64,000 nt of DNA from Silene conica (lineage: Eukaryota > Streptophyta > Magnoliopsida > Caryophyllales > Caryophyllaceae): the NCBI GenBank assembly GCA_029255685.2, contig CM055311.2, forward strand, positions 21,633,703 to 21,697,702, read 5' to 3'. The notes beneath the pieces are model-generated. The model searched no databases, had not been told where the DNA came from, and saw nothing but the letters and a program-made list of their open reading frames with translations. How positions within the stretch are numbered: the stretch's first letter is position 1; each line of letters opens with the position of its first letter. Position numbers and translations under genes: made by a program. Positions 1 through 10,030 of this stretch are shown piece after piece.

Positions 1-2
1 TA

Positions 3-203
3 GGCCCGTCTCAACAAAATTGTGCTAGAAGGGCTATTGCGTGTCTACGAGATCTCTACGGATTTGAGGTTCTAGACTTCAACTATTATGAAACATTACG
101 CCTTAAGCAAAACTATCAGGCTTTAGAAGACAAATATGAGGCTCTTTTAAAAGAAACACTCTACGATGCAGTTTCACATGTATCTGTTTCGAGTGATGAG
201 TAA
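3..203 (+). CDS. C-terminal exon of an unidentified plant gene (partial)
   Basis: One frame is open from the window edge to a TAA at 201-203 and encodes about 66 residues. The end is charged and helix-prone (residues such as YETLRLKQNYQALEDKYEAL), followed by a Ser/Val-rich acidic tail ending SSDE. Codon use and amino-acid mix look like real protein and the AT-rich sequence after the stop looks like a 3' UTR, so this is read as the last exon of a + strand gene whose body lies upstream of the window. I do not recognise the family. It could also be a decayed exon; no splice acceptor can be assigned. Confidence 0.5.
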   Translation, partial: GPSQQNCARRAIACLRDLYGFEVLDFNYYETLRLKQNYQALEDKYEALLKETLYDAVSHVSVSSDE

Positions 204-590
204 TCACAAGAGCTCTTTTAGTCTAAAAATATATAAATAAAATGTTTTTCTTTTCAGTCATGTGAGAGATGTACCATAAATAAATTACCTTCAAAAGTAT
301 GAAGTATTGTAGACGAATGTAAAAGAAAATTTTTAATAAAAGAGCCTTTATAACTATGAATTGTAAGGATGTACAAATTTCGAACGGAAAAAAACAACTA
401 AAATTTTTTGTTTTTAATTCAAATTAACAATCAAAATTTGTGCCAACAATAAAGAATAAAAATGTCCAAATACAGATTTGTTCATTAGAGTAATATATCA
501 TGTTCTTCGTTTTTTAATTTTCTTTACAGATGGTAAAACTGCTTTGACGACTTTGTTAACGTATTTTACATATTTATTCATAAATTGTCA
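204..590. other. AT-rich 3' UTR / intergenic stretch, no gene seen
   Basis: Very AT-rich, with stops in all frames. It probably holds the 3' UTR and polyadenylation region of the preceding exon (aataaa-like words near 236 and 335) and then spacer up to the MITE at 591. Confidence 0.4.
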
Positions 591-765
591 TTGAAGACGG
601 GCACTATTCGTCTTAAGCTGAAGACGGATAATGCGCCTTTACCAAAATACGGGTTGCCCTATCCATATAACACCCCATTTTCTCTCCTATTTGCATGTAA
701 ACTTGCATTTTTTTGAGAGTAAAGTATCCGTCTACAGCTTGTGACGAATAGAACCCGTCACAAGC
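591..765. mobile_element. MITE with about 40-bp imperfect terminal inverted repeats
   Basis: The left arm (591-630) and the reverse complement of the right arm (724-765) share the order GACGGG, CTATTCGTC, AAGCTG, AGACGGATA with a few mismatches. The total of about 175 bp, lack of coding capacity and AT-rich middle fit a miniature inverted-repeat element. Superfamily and target duplication are not clear. Confidence 0.6.
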
Positions 766-886
766 AAAACGCTTTGATCTTTATTAACAATTCACCTAGC
801 ATCTACCTACGCATAACGCAATATATTACTAGAAAATAGATCTACAGTTTGCAAAACCTTTATCTTAAACCTCGGCGCAAAAGTTA

Positions 887-921
887 TATGCCGCGTGCGT
901 AGCACGCGGCGCTCCAACTAG
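887..921 (+). mobile_element. Helitron-like 3' terminus (hairpin followed by CTAG)
   Basis: A perfect GC-rich hairpin (GCCGCGTGC, loop gta, GCACGCGGC) is followed 10 nt later by CTAG and then T. Plant Helitrons end with a short hairpin about 10 nt before a CTRR terminus inserted before T. The 5' TC end was not located, so element length is unknown. A chance palindrome remains possible. Confidence 0.4.
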
Positions 922-922
922 T

Positions 923-1013
923 ATTAGTAAAAAATGAGTGAACAATTTGTATGGAGAAGTAGGTGTAGGTTTGAATATTGGAAAGTGAATAGAGATGTTT
1001 AAAAAACGTTAAA
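923..1013. repeat. About 85-bp segment repeated in PP1 intron 1 (copy at 2272-2351)
   Basis: The phrases AGTAAAAA-ATGAGTGAACAATTTG, GAAGTAGGT, GGAAAGTGA and TAGAGATGTTTAAAAAAC recur in the same order at 2272-2351. This copy lies just upstream of the PP1 leader, the other inside a small inverted-repeat element in intron 1. Confidence 0.7.
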
Positions 1014-1034
1014 TAAACGGAATTAGGTCATAAC

Positions 1035-1274
1035 GATTATGGTCCACTCCCTTCCCCTTTCTTTCCCTTCCGTTCGCCTCCCGCTTCTCTTCTCTCTCCT
1101 CACTTCCACATACTTGATACTTCCACCAGTAGTAATTCCACAACAGAGAGATAGAGAACGCGGTTAAACCCAACCCACCACACCCCTAAACATCATCAGA
1201 ACGATCCCGTTTAGACACAGCCATCTATCAGTTTTACCGTCGGGGTAAAAGGTTTGATCGTCGAACGGGTGAAG
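1035..1274 (+). promoter_or_regulatory. Pyrimidine-rich proximal promoter / 5' leader of PP1
   Basis: 1040-1110 is a long C/T-rich tract (cccttcc, ttctctctcctc), a common feature near plant transcription starts and in 5' leaders. The first ATG downstream in the PP1 frame is at 1275. The frame is open slightly further upstream but holds no other ATG, so 1275 is taken as the start. No clear TATA box can be assigned. Confidence 0.4.
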
Positions 1275-4200
1275 ATGGAGGGGGGGTTAGTAGATGAAAT
1301 CATACGGAGGTTAGTGGAGGCAAAGAATGGTAGAACTGTTCGACCCGTTAATCTTCAAGAATCCGAGATTCGTCAGCTTTGTATTGCTTCTAAGGATATC
1401 TTTCTTAGTCAGCCTAATTTGCTTGAACTTGAAGCTCCTATCAAAATTTGTGGTATTCACTTATTACTACTTTCTCCGTCTTGCTCAATTATGTGTTTAT
1501 CTTTTTTTTATTATTTAAAGTAGGATTCCAAAGAAATGAAAGGATACCTATTGAGTATTGCTTTTGTTTTTCATTTATCTGTTTATTTGCAAATGTTGGA
1601 TGATTGTTGATTTTCTTTGATTGATATCAATTCTGTAGAAGTTATTTGGTTGGGGGTAGTCGGATTGTATTCATGTTGGAACTCACGCCTACCTAACCAG
1701 TCAACGCAGCGATTCCCTCCGTTTTCAAGGGACTAGACTTCGCCAAAGAATCCCATTTTATCCTTTTTGTTAACTCCTAGGGTTTCGAATTCTTATGAAT
1801 TAAATGCGCAACAAAACAAGACTCAGTGCATTCATGGTGGAGCTAAGGGGATTGTAGGGAGCTTGCCCCTCAGAACGATGATAAATTTGACATTTTTAGT
1901 TATAACCTCAAAATTTCCCATCTTTTCCCCTAGTTTACCGTATATAGAGTTACTGCTTAGACCTCCCTCGAAAATTTTGCCTCCCCAAATAAAAGTTCTT
2001 GGCCCTCCTCTGTAAACCACTATATATTGTTTTAATTGGGCTTAAGGTGTATATTGTAGGAATGCTAATTATTTTTGCTGAGCTTGCATACATAGTTTTA
2101 CACTGGGTTCATGTTATTGATGTTAGCCTAATCAACATTATGGGTAATTTTTAGGATTAAGTTATATTTAAGGTAGTTATTTGTAAAAATACACATAAAA
2201 AGGGATTATTTGTAAAAATCGTACATACAAGGGGTTATTTTAAAAAAAAAAAGAAAAAAAAAACGTTTATTTATTAGTAAAAATGAGTGAACAATTTGTA
2301 TGAAGAAGTAGGTTAGAATATAGGAAAGTGAGTAGAGATGTTTAAAAAACTTTATGTTTTAAATAACCCCTTGTATCTACGATTTTGGGACTAAGGCGCT
2401 GATGTTGTTGTTGTTCATGTTATTGATGGGTTTCAAATGCGCGTGATACGACCCTCTATCCCTTCTAGAGGGTGCTTTGAGCGCTTCATGTTAACCGTTC
2501 AAGACATTATCTGGTCTTTTATTTTTATTTTTTTATTATTTTTTTGATGACGAGGAGGATTCGGCATGCAATATACTTTGGATGTTTTGAGGGAACCCGG
2601 ATCTCCACTAGACCAAGAGCACTTGATTCTGGTCTTTTTTATTATTTATTGTTGCAATTATGTTTTCCAATTCAGTGGCACCATCACAACTTTTTTGTTT
2701 TTAAGGAGGGGTACAGAAGTGCATTTGATGCATAGTGAGAGTGAGATGTTATTAGCTGCCATCAGTTTTATTTACTACCCTTGGTGCTTCACTGTATTAG
2801 AAATGTTTGGTTGAAATTTCTATTCCCCTTACCCCGAAAAAATACTCTACAATATTAGTTTGTTTAGTCTTGCTAATTCGTTTCTTGGCTGTGCGACACA
2901 TTACATCAGTTTTATTTACTACCCTTGGCGCTTCATTGTATTTGATTTATATGGTAGAAATCGGACTTACTATCTGTGTTGAGTAGGTAGTTGGGGTCCT
3001 TGTGTTTCAAGGGGTTGTTTTGCTGTTTGGTTTGTGGCTGGAATTGATTTCCTTTCGAGGTGTCATTTCTCATGATTTTGTTTTGCTGATATGGCTATTA
3101 GGAAATGATTTAATGGTTTTTAATGATCAATCGTAAAGGTTCTACTTACCTTTGGGGTAACAGCTCATGGAAGTATAAATGTAAAATCTAGCTCCTCCAT
3201 TATGTCATTTAACGGCCAGCAAAGCTTCTCACAGGAACTAGTGATTCCTACATTACTTTTATGTGTACAGAATGACCATAGTATACAGCCCATAATTGGC
3301 GTTGTTTGTCTTTAATTCATATAACCTATATGTCTTCTAGTTTTAGATTTGAAGTTGAAGTTTTTTTTAGCATGCTTGCCTCTTAACAATAATTGTCTTT
3401 TCTGAAAAATACTCCCCTTAAGTTTGTCAATCTTTGATGCAGCCTCACTCTACACGACTTGTCTGGTAAGTTATAAGTTGTCACTCCTCGTACTTGAATA
3501 TGTTACCTCAAAGGGCAAAGGGATGATGTTGGGTAGTTAGTTTTCAGTTAGTTTTCCCCCTATTTCTTGCTTTAGTAGAAAGGAGGCGGTTCCATATTAC
3601 TTGCTCTGTCATGGCGTGTGCTATCTCTGTATTCAATGGCTGTTAGAAAGAGGTAGGCTGCAAGTTACATTTATTGATGACTGTATGACTTATGCCTTGT
3701 ACTCTCTGATATCTGCTTAATGCTTAGTATCTCTCTAGAGGTGGCAATCGGGTCACTCGGGTCGGTTACGGGTCGGGTCAAAGCAGGTCGGGTCATATCG
3801 GGTTCGGGTTATGTCGGGTCAGTGACGGGTTCGGGTCGGTTCGGTTCATGTCGGGTCATCTTCGGGTCGGGTCATCGGCGGGTGACATTTCGGGTCGGGT
3901 CATTAGCGGGTCAGGTTATTGACATATATTTTATCTTATATATTTAGTTTTAGATGATAATTTTATGTTTAATTAATGGATAGATGTATTAATTGAAGTT
4001 TAAGTTAAAATAATTAAGAAAAATTATCAATTTGGTGTCATTTAAACCATTATTAAGCCAGTTCATTATAACTTTATCTATCGGGTTGAGAAATATCGGG
4101 TCACAGGCCGGGTCGGGTCGGGTTCGGGTTGGACAAAATAATGCTGCTATCCGTTAGCGGGTCAGTTCGGGTTGGGTCAGTTCGGTTTTGGGTCGCCCAA

Positions 4201-5749
4201 TTCTCGGGTTGTATCGGGTCGGGTTTCGGACAAGTCGGGTCGGGTTCATCGGGTCGGGTCAGTTTTTGCCAGCTCTATCTCTGACTCTGAATACCCTTTC
4301 CATCAACAATAGATTATCTATAAGAACTAAGGAGTCTTGTATAAGACAGTTTAACATGTGAGACAAACTCGAATCCTTATGTATTCTTGCACAATTATAA
4401 GGATAATGGACTGGTCTCGCGCTAGACTATCTTGTTTAAGCTTTGTGTATATGAACTCTGGGTCAGTTACTATTTTTGCACTGCAGTACTTTTCCTGCAT
4501 ATTTCAATGTATCATTAGCATCATGTAGTTACTGCTCACTAGACAATTTGCTTTCAACATCATTGAATTCTTTCAATACTGGCTCTTTTGGAACTTCTAC
4601 TAATGTGGTTCTATAAACATCAGGTGATGTTCATGGTCAGTACTCTGATCTTCTTCGATTGTTTGAGTATGGTGGTTTGCCTCCAGAGGCGAATTATCTG
4701 TTTCTTGGAGATTATGTTGATCGTGGTAAGCAGAGCATAGAAACCATTTGCCTTCTTCTTGCATACAAGATTAAGTATAAGGAGAATTTCTTTCTTCTTA
4801 GGGGAAACCATGAATGCGCTTCCATCAATCGCATATATGGGTTTTATGACGAGTGCAAGAGAAGGTATAATGTCCGCCTGTGGAAAACATTCACGGATTG
4901 CTTTAATTGCCTGCCAGCTGCTGCTCTTATTGATGAAAAGATCTTGTGCATGCATGGAGGATTATCTCCTGATTTGAAAAATTTGGACCAAATCAGGAAT
5001 ATAGCTCGCCCTGTGGATGTCCCTGATCAAGGGCTTCTTTGTGATTTATTGTGGGCTGATCCTGAGAAAGAACTTGGAGGCTGGGGAGAGAATGATCGAG
5101 GCGTTTCTTACACTTTTGGTGCTGATGTAGTTTCAGAATTTCTTGAGAAACATGACATGGACTTGATATGCAGGGCCCACCAGGTAACTTCTTGTCAATG
5201 TTATCTTTTTGGTCCTCTAACCAGTATCTTTATATTGAAACAGTTTCAAACTACCCACTCACACTATAGTTGATGGAGCGCGAGATCACCTTTTCATCGT
5301 TATTATATTTTTGTTTTCAATCTTTTTAGTTTTATTTTTATTTTTATTTTTTATGGACCTCTTTCAAATCGTTCGTCCCACATTTTTCGGTGAGGCAGTC
5401 TCTAAACTGTTTGTATTGGTTTTCTTCCTGTGTAAAGAGGTCTGCCCTATTGAATCAAGTAGAATATTTTGATGTGCTTCCAACATAAACATAATTATTG
5501 CTCTTTTTGTGTTGCTCCATGAATGATCAGGTAGTGGAAGATGGTTATGAATTTTTCGCCGATCGCCAACTGGTCACCATATTTTCAGCACCTAATTACT
5601 GCGGCGAATTTGATAATGCTGGAGCCATGATGAGCGTGGATGATTCACTCACATGTTCATTTCAGATCCTCAAAGCTCTTGAAAAGAAAGGCAAAATGGA
5701 TTTTAGCAACCATATGTTGAGACCTGGAACTCCACCACGCAAAGTATGA
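1275..5749 (+). CDS. TOPP: Serine/threonine protein phosphatase PP1 catalytic subunit (TOPP type), three exons
   Basis: Exons 1275-1452, 4624-5183 and 5531-5749 join with GT-AG borders in phase to give 318 residues, normal for plant PP1. All PPP-family signature motifs are present in order: GDVHG (its first Gly codon is split by intron 1), GDYVDRG, RGNHE, CMHGG, RAHQ and [14 protein letters not shown]; these supply the residues for the two catalytic metals and the phosphate. The start [10 protein letters not shown] is followed by the usual N-terminal helix and ends with a short variable tail (PGTPPRKV). The protein would dephosphorylate Ser/Thr as the catalytic core of many holoenzymes, in nucleus and cytosol. 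Exon 2 holds most of the active site. No frameshift or stop is seen. It is the only intact cellular gene in the window. Which TOPP paralogue it is cannot be said. Confidence 0.96.
2160..2390. mobile_element. Small inverted-repeat element in PP1 intron 1
   Basis: AAAATCGTACATACAAGGGG-TTATTTTAAA (about 2213-2243) is matched in inverse orientation by TTTAAATAACCCCTTGTAT-CTACGATTTT (about 2357-2386). A further partial copy of the same phrase lies near 2165-2205. Between the arms are poly-A runs and a copy of the 85-bp segment found upstream of the gene. Best read as a MITE. Confidence 0.5.
3737..4277. mobile_element. GC-rich hAT-like non-autonomous element full of GGGTCGG words
   Basis: The ends form short inverted repeats (TAGAGGTGGCAA at the left; complement of TTGCCAGCTCTA at the right), a form common in plant hAT-like elements. 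Both ends hold many copies of CGGGTCGGGT/CGGGTCA words; the middle (about 3925-4080) is AT-rich with no coding frame. Flanking tctctc/tctctg could be the remains of a target duplication. The superfamily call is inferred from the termini only. Confidence 0.5.
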
Positions 5750-6809
5750 ATTCTAGACTACAACTGTATGTAGTTTCTAGTGCCGGATATGTTTATCAGT
5801 TGTTTGCTTACATCATTGTTTCACATTTGCACTATGTTGCTTCTCCTCTTACACTTCGAGGGCCATACCCGTATATGACACAACACTCAGGCATATAGGT
5901 ACGGGAACTGCACCGTAGCCTTTCTCAGAGACAAAAGCTACTACGCTAGGGTATCAAGCATAGCTGCATAGAGCCTGACTCCTGATTATTAGGCCTTAAA
6001 TCTCAAACATCTCTTTTACTTATTTTTGAAGAAGTCCAAATAACTAGAGAAATTTATGTTTCGAAGATGTGGTTCTAGTACCATGCCAGGATAGAGTCCC
6101 CGTGTCCCAAAAACGAACACGAGTCTGAACCTGTATCCAACACTCGTATCATGTCCGAGTATTATAGCATGCTTGCTTGTTCGATTTCAGTTGGAAGTTT
6201 TGTGTAGCCAAAATTGTGACATTTTTCTTTCTCAGGGTGGGAAGGGTTAGCCGATTATAACTTGTAGGAATCAAGACTTGAGCAGGTAGGCAAGTGTTCA
6301 CACTGCATAATACACAACAAGATATCAGTCTACCACGTCAAGTGGAGCGACAACTTATGTACTTCCAGAGTGCCAGGGTTCTTCATTGTTAGGATCATGT
6401 TAGACTTCTTTTTTTTTGGCCGTTGTAATATTTAGTAATCTCTAATTAATGCTAGAAGTACTCAACCTTCAGCAATGACTCAGAAGCCTCTTGATTACCT
6501 GTAAACTTGGCAGACAATGATTGAAGTTGAATTTGTTGATAGAACCTGGTATTATTTACGGTATTTAATTGGCATCTGTCTGGGGTTCATTATTATCCAA
6601 GAGATGAGTAACCTGATTTCGAGAAGTCCTTTGTTGCGAATTTTGGAGTGGTAAACATCCACGGTTGAGGACGGAATTGCTTATGACTTGAATGTAATGT
6701 AACTGTTATTTTGAATGTTACTGAGGGCAATATTCTGAGCTGCACAATTCCTGCAAAGAGGACAAGTATGATTGAAGGTTAACGTGTATTTTCACCATTT
6801 GTATGGAGA
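5750..6809 (+). other. PP1 3' UTR and downstream spacer, no gene seen
   Basis: No open frame with protein character. The first few hundred bases probably form the 3' UTR; poly-T and AT-rich tracts follow. The stretch ends at the T-run that is the poly(A) tail of the - strand LINE. Confidence 0.4.
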
Positions 6810-8040
6810 TTTTTTTTTTGTGAGGGAAAAGGCTAGGGCCTTACTTCATTAAAGATAACCATACGCTACAGCAATATTTGCGGCCGACGGTAAAGAGCTC
6901 GAACACTCAACACGACCAACAATTCTAGATAAAATATGAGCTAAAGCACATGCCACACTATTGGTAACACGACTTGTGGACCATAAGACAAAATTAAACT
7001 AACTACAACAATTACGAATGTCCTTAATCAAAAGGAAAAAGGCAATTTCTCCCGTTGGCCTTCTGTCTAAGAGACTAAGAGCATTGATAACTTGCAAGCA
7101 ATCATTTTCCGCTTCCACCATATCGTGCCCCCTTCTTCGTGCTTCCTGGACACCAACGAGGATTGCAGCCGCCTCCGGCCCTCCACAACATGGGGTTCTC
7201 ATTCCTCATTCTGAACACAAGAGAAGCTCCACAACACATTGCCCTCGACCCCGCGACACACCCCACCCCAGCTCGCTCCTTTTCCCTATTGCACCCCCAC
7301 ATTCACTTTTACGTAGCCTTTAGAAGGTCCAACCCAATGCTCCTTCTCCCGCGTCTCTGCCCCATTCTGCCCTGTATAGCACGACCTACCAACCTCTCTG
7401 TGCGTCTCATCTGTCTCACATAGTACATCCATAACTCGCTTGATCACATGGTTCGCATCCACTCTCCATTGTTCGAAAATGATTTTGTTCTTATGCTCCC
7501 ATATCGCCCAACATCCCACCATGAATTTAGCTTGCTCCCTTTTTATCCATCTCTCTCCATTTCGCCAAAACCCAATCGCGAATGTTCCCACTACAACTCC
7601 CTTTGTCTTCTTCCATCTCCAGCCCCAACCACACCCCTTGGGAAAAATCACAATCTCTGAACAGGGAGAAGAAGCGAGCTTGGGTGGGGTTGTCGCAGGG
7701 TCAAACCGGGGTGTTCCAAAGCCTATTCCACAACCATTTTTCCCTTTCCCAATTCGACATACCACCATTCTCAGCCATATCACCATCATCAACGAAAGAG
7801 CGATAAGCAGATTTTACCCTGTAAACTCCGTTCTTCTCACCACGCCAATACCACTCATCGTTCGGCCTTGTCACACTCAGCGGAATATTTTTTATTCTGT
7901 CGCATCAATAGGTTGGAAAAGCTCATCTATCAATCCACCATTCCAGCCATTCGCCTCTATAATATCACAAACCTGCATTAATTCCCGACCCGGAGAACAT
8001 GGAGAAAGAATCTGCCCCGAGCTCGTTTGAGGGAGCCATG
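6810..8040 (-). mobile_element. 5'-truncated LINE (non-LTR retrotransposon), 3' end
   Basis: Read on the - strand the sequence runs from a zf-RVT-like region through an RNase H domain to a short 3' UTR and an A-run (T-run at 6810-6819). This is the usual 3' end of plant L1-like LINEs, which are commonly 5'-truncated. The right (5') border coincides with the start of the LTR of element A at 8041. Confidence 0.8.
6870..8038 (-). pseudogene. LINE reverse-transcriptase C-terminal part: zf-RVT region and RNase H, frameshifted
   Basis: On the - strand 8038-7790 resembles the region before zf-RVT (DEWYWRGEKNGVYRVKSAYR). 7792-7286 continues with WAIWEHKNKIIFEQW, typical of the linker before RNase H. 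7202-6999 encodes the RNase H part (EAAAILVGVQEARRRG, then ENDCLQVINAL), and further decayed sequence with VTNSVA follows. The parts are in different frames and carry stops, so no protein can be made. The parent would have been an L1-type ORF2 that reverse-transcribes its own RNA in the nucleus. Confidence 0.75.
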
Positions 8041-9320
8041 TGATAGAAATCTAATTTCAGATTATAAGCACATATCTCATATGAGTTTAATTTGTTTAAG
8101 TTTAGTCATAAAAACTTAACTACAACTTATGCATGCATGATGATTACATAAGATAGATGAATGTCCTTACATTGGTTTTAGAAGGTTTATACTCAATTAA
8201 TCACCTATTATAGGAGTCTTTAAAAACCGAAATACTCTTACCAACGATTTATTGTGAAACCGTCTCCAAAAGCTCATATCACGGACCCGGTCTCAAAACC
8301 AAAATCAATTTTGTTACTAGAAAATTGAATTTAGTTACCTAAAAATAATTAATAATATTACAACAATATTATTAGTTTTGAAATAATTTTATTTCTCTAG
8401 AAAAACTATTTTCTAGAGAGAATTATAAGAGTTTTGTCTCTACAAAAACGAGTAACGGTGAATGAATGTATGTTGTGTAAGAATTCATGTGAATAAGAAG
8501 AAAAATAATCCTCTTATTCTCATTATGGGGGACCGCCATCCAAGGCTATGTAGAGCCTTTGCATGCTTCTCATTTTTATGCCCAATGCACGATAAAGGTC
8601 TTACACCTATGCCTTACACAAAGACTAGGTACAAGCTTTGTCATAGTAGTGTATTAAACAACACACAATCTACTTACATACATACATTTACACGGTTCAA
8701 CTAATGATAAAATGGACTCCATTTTATCTTTGTCAATTGTGTTATTTTGTCACATGTCACACATGTCTCATAACACATGAACCAATTTGTTAATTATGCA
8801 ATTTTAACTCTTTAAAATTCACAATTTACAAATTCATAACATTTAAATAATATCACTAGTAATTCTCAATTACTGTATTATAAAATGTAATATCATAATT
8901 TTAATTACAACTATTTTTAATTTTATGATTGACCGTGTTCATTCCCGATATAATTGTTTCTTAAACAATTCATCAAAACCGTGTAAGAAAACAAATTTTA
9001 TTACTTTGACAATTATTATTACAATCCCATTATAATAATATACGTCACGTAAAATCATTTCCAATTTCTAGTTGTTAATTAATCTGTATCCTATACGCTC
9101 AATTAAATATTCCATTGAGACCGAATTCCCTAAAGATATGACCTTAAGGGATCAACTGATCACTACTATCATATGACGATAATGTCAAACTCTATACAGC
9201 CAATCATTATCGATAAATGTTGATCAGTCGACTTCAAAAGAGTAACTTTCCCAATTGTGTTTCATTCAAATGAGATTTAAATATGTCAACGCATTATTGT
9301 CGAGGACACTACCTCCAACA
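8041..9320 (-). repeat. Element A 3' LTR (complete, 1280 bp)
   Basis: Begins TGATAG and ends CTCCAACA on the + strand, so it reads TGTTGGAGG... to ...CTATCA on the element strand. It is followed by a decayed form of the purine tract acaagtgggagat. Its reverse complement aligns with the LTR of element G (57207-58489) along its length. Confidence 0.8.
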
Positions 9321-10030
9321 ACCACTTGTCCGCGACAAGTGTGCGTTACCAATTCTCTTGTCCTATTACTATCTCTCACTCAATGCAAGGCATCATCACA
9401 GGTCGTACTTGCAATTGATCTCATCTAGAGTGGGTTTTCTCGATCTGGAGTCATAACTATCTGGCCGGAATTATCTACCATAGATATCTTCCAAGCGTGG
9501 CCACGTATTTCTAGTTATTTGCTCCTCGAGTGGCCTAGAGATATTTCTCAACCCTGACAAAGGGTGGACAATTCCTAATCGACCTATTTCCTTCGGCTAG
9601 CCATAGTCCCTCATAACCCAAAATATATCCTTATAAACCCATGTTACGAAGGTGTTAGGACATAAATCAAAGTTACTCTGAAAACTATGCCACCTTAGGC
9701 TAATAGTCATTAGTCAAAGAATCGACTCATGTGAAACACGATACAAGCTCCGCCACAACCAGGCTATCTTAAATAAGAAATGTCAGAGCTCTATAAGCGG
9801 TCATTAGTCCGACAAATGTATCTTAACATATTCTTGCCTAGGTGATCGACTAGTCATCTCGTATGATTCTATGACACTTGAACTCGCCATCAATCGCATC
9901 ACATATCTAGTTGCTTCGAGACGTCACCTCATTCAAGCTACTAGGGGCGGAACTATGTTAATCCAGTTCACTTTAATGGGGTTCAGTATGGTCATATCAT
10001 CCCATTTGGATATAACACGGTTCAATAGAG
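9321..10030 (-). other. Element A 3' UTR (conserved Angela-type 3' domain)
   Basis: Reverse-complement phrases such as GTGAACTGGATT, ATGAGGTGAC-TCTC, GACTAGTCGATCAC, GACCGCTTATAGAG and GTGGCCACGCTTGGAAG occur in the same order in C (26306-26999), D (43965-44660) and, in part, G and H. No coding frame. Confidence 0.7.

Larger units (their letters stand above)
1453..4623 (+). other. PP1 intron 1 (3171 bp), hosting transposon insertions
   Basis: The donor follows TTTGTG at 1452 and the acceptor is the CAG at 4621-4623. No conserved exon is visible inside; short open frames are AT- or repeat-derived. The intron carries an inverted-repeat element near 2160-2390 and a GC-rich hAT-like element at 3737-4277. 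The remainder is AT-rich with pyrimidine tracts. Confidence 0.85.

Noticed and set aside
1254..1274. Earlier start for PP1, seven codons upstream of 1275
   Set aside because: The codon at 1254 is TTG; the first ATG in frame is 1275, which gives the usual PP1 N-terminus.
3720..3947. 75-codon Gly/Val/Ser-rich frame in PP1 intron 1
   Set aside because: Translation of repeated CGGGTC words of a transposon; not an exon.
7440..8030. 196-codon open frame on the + strand
   Set aside because: It is antisense to the LINE zf-RVT/RNase H region on the - strand, which has clear protein motifs; the + frame has none.
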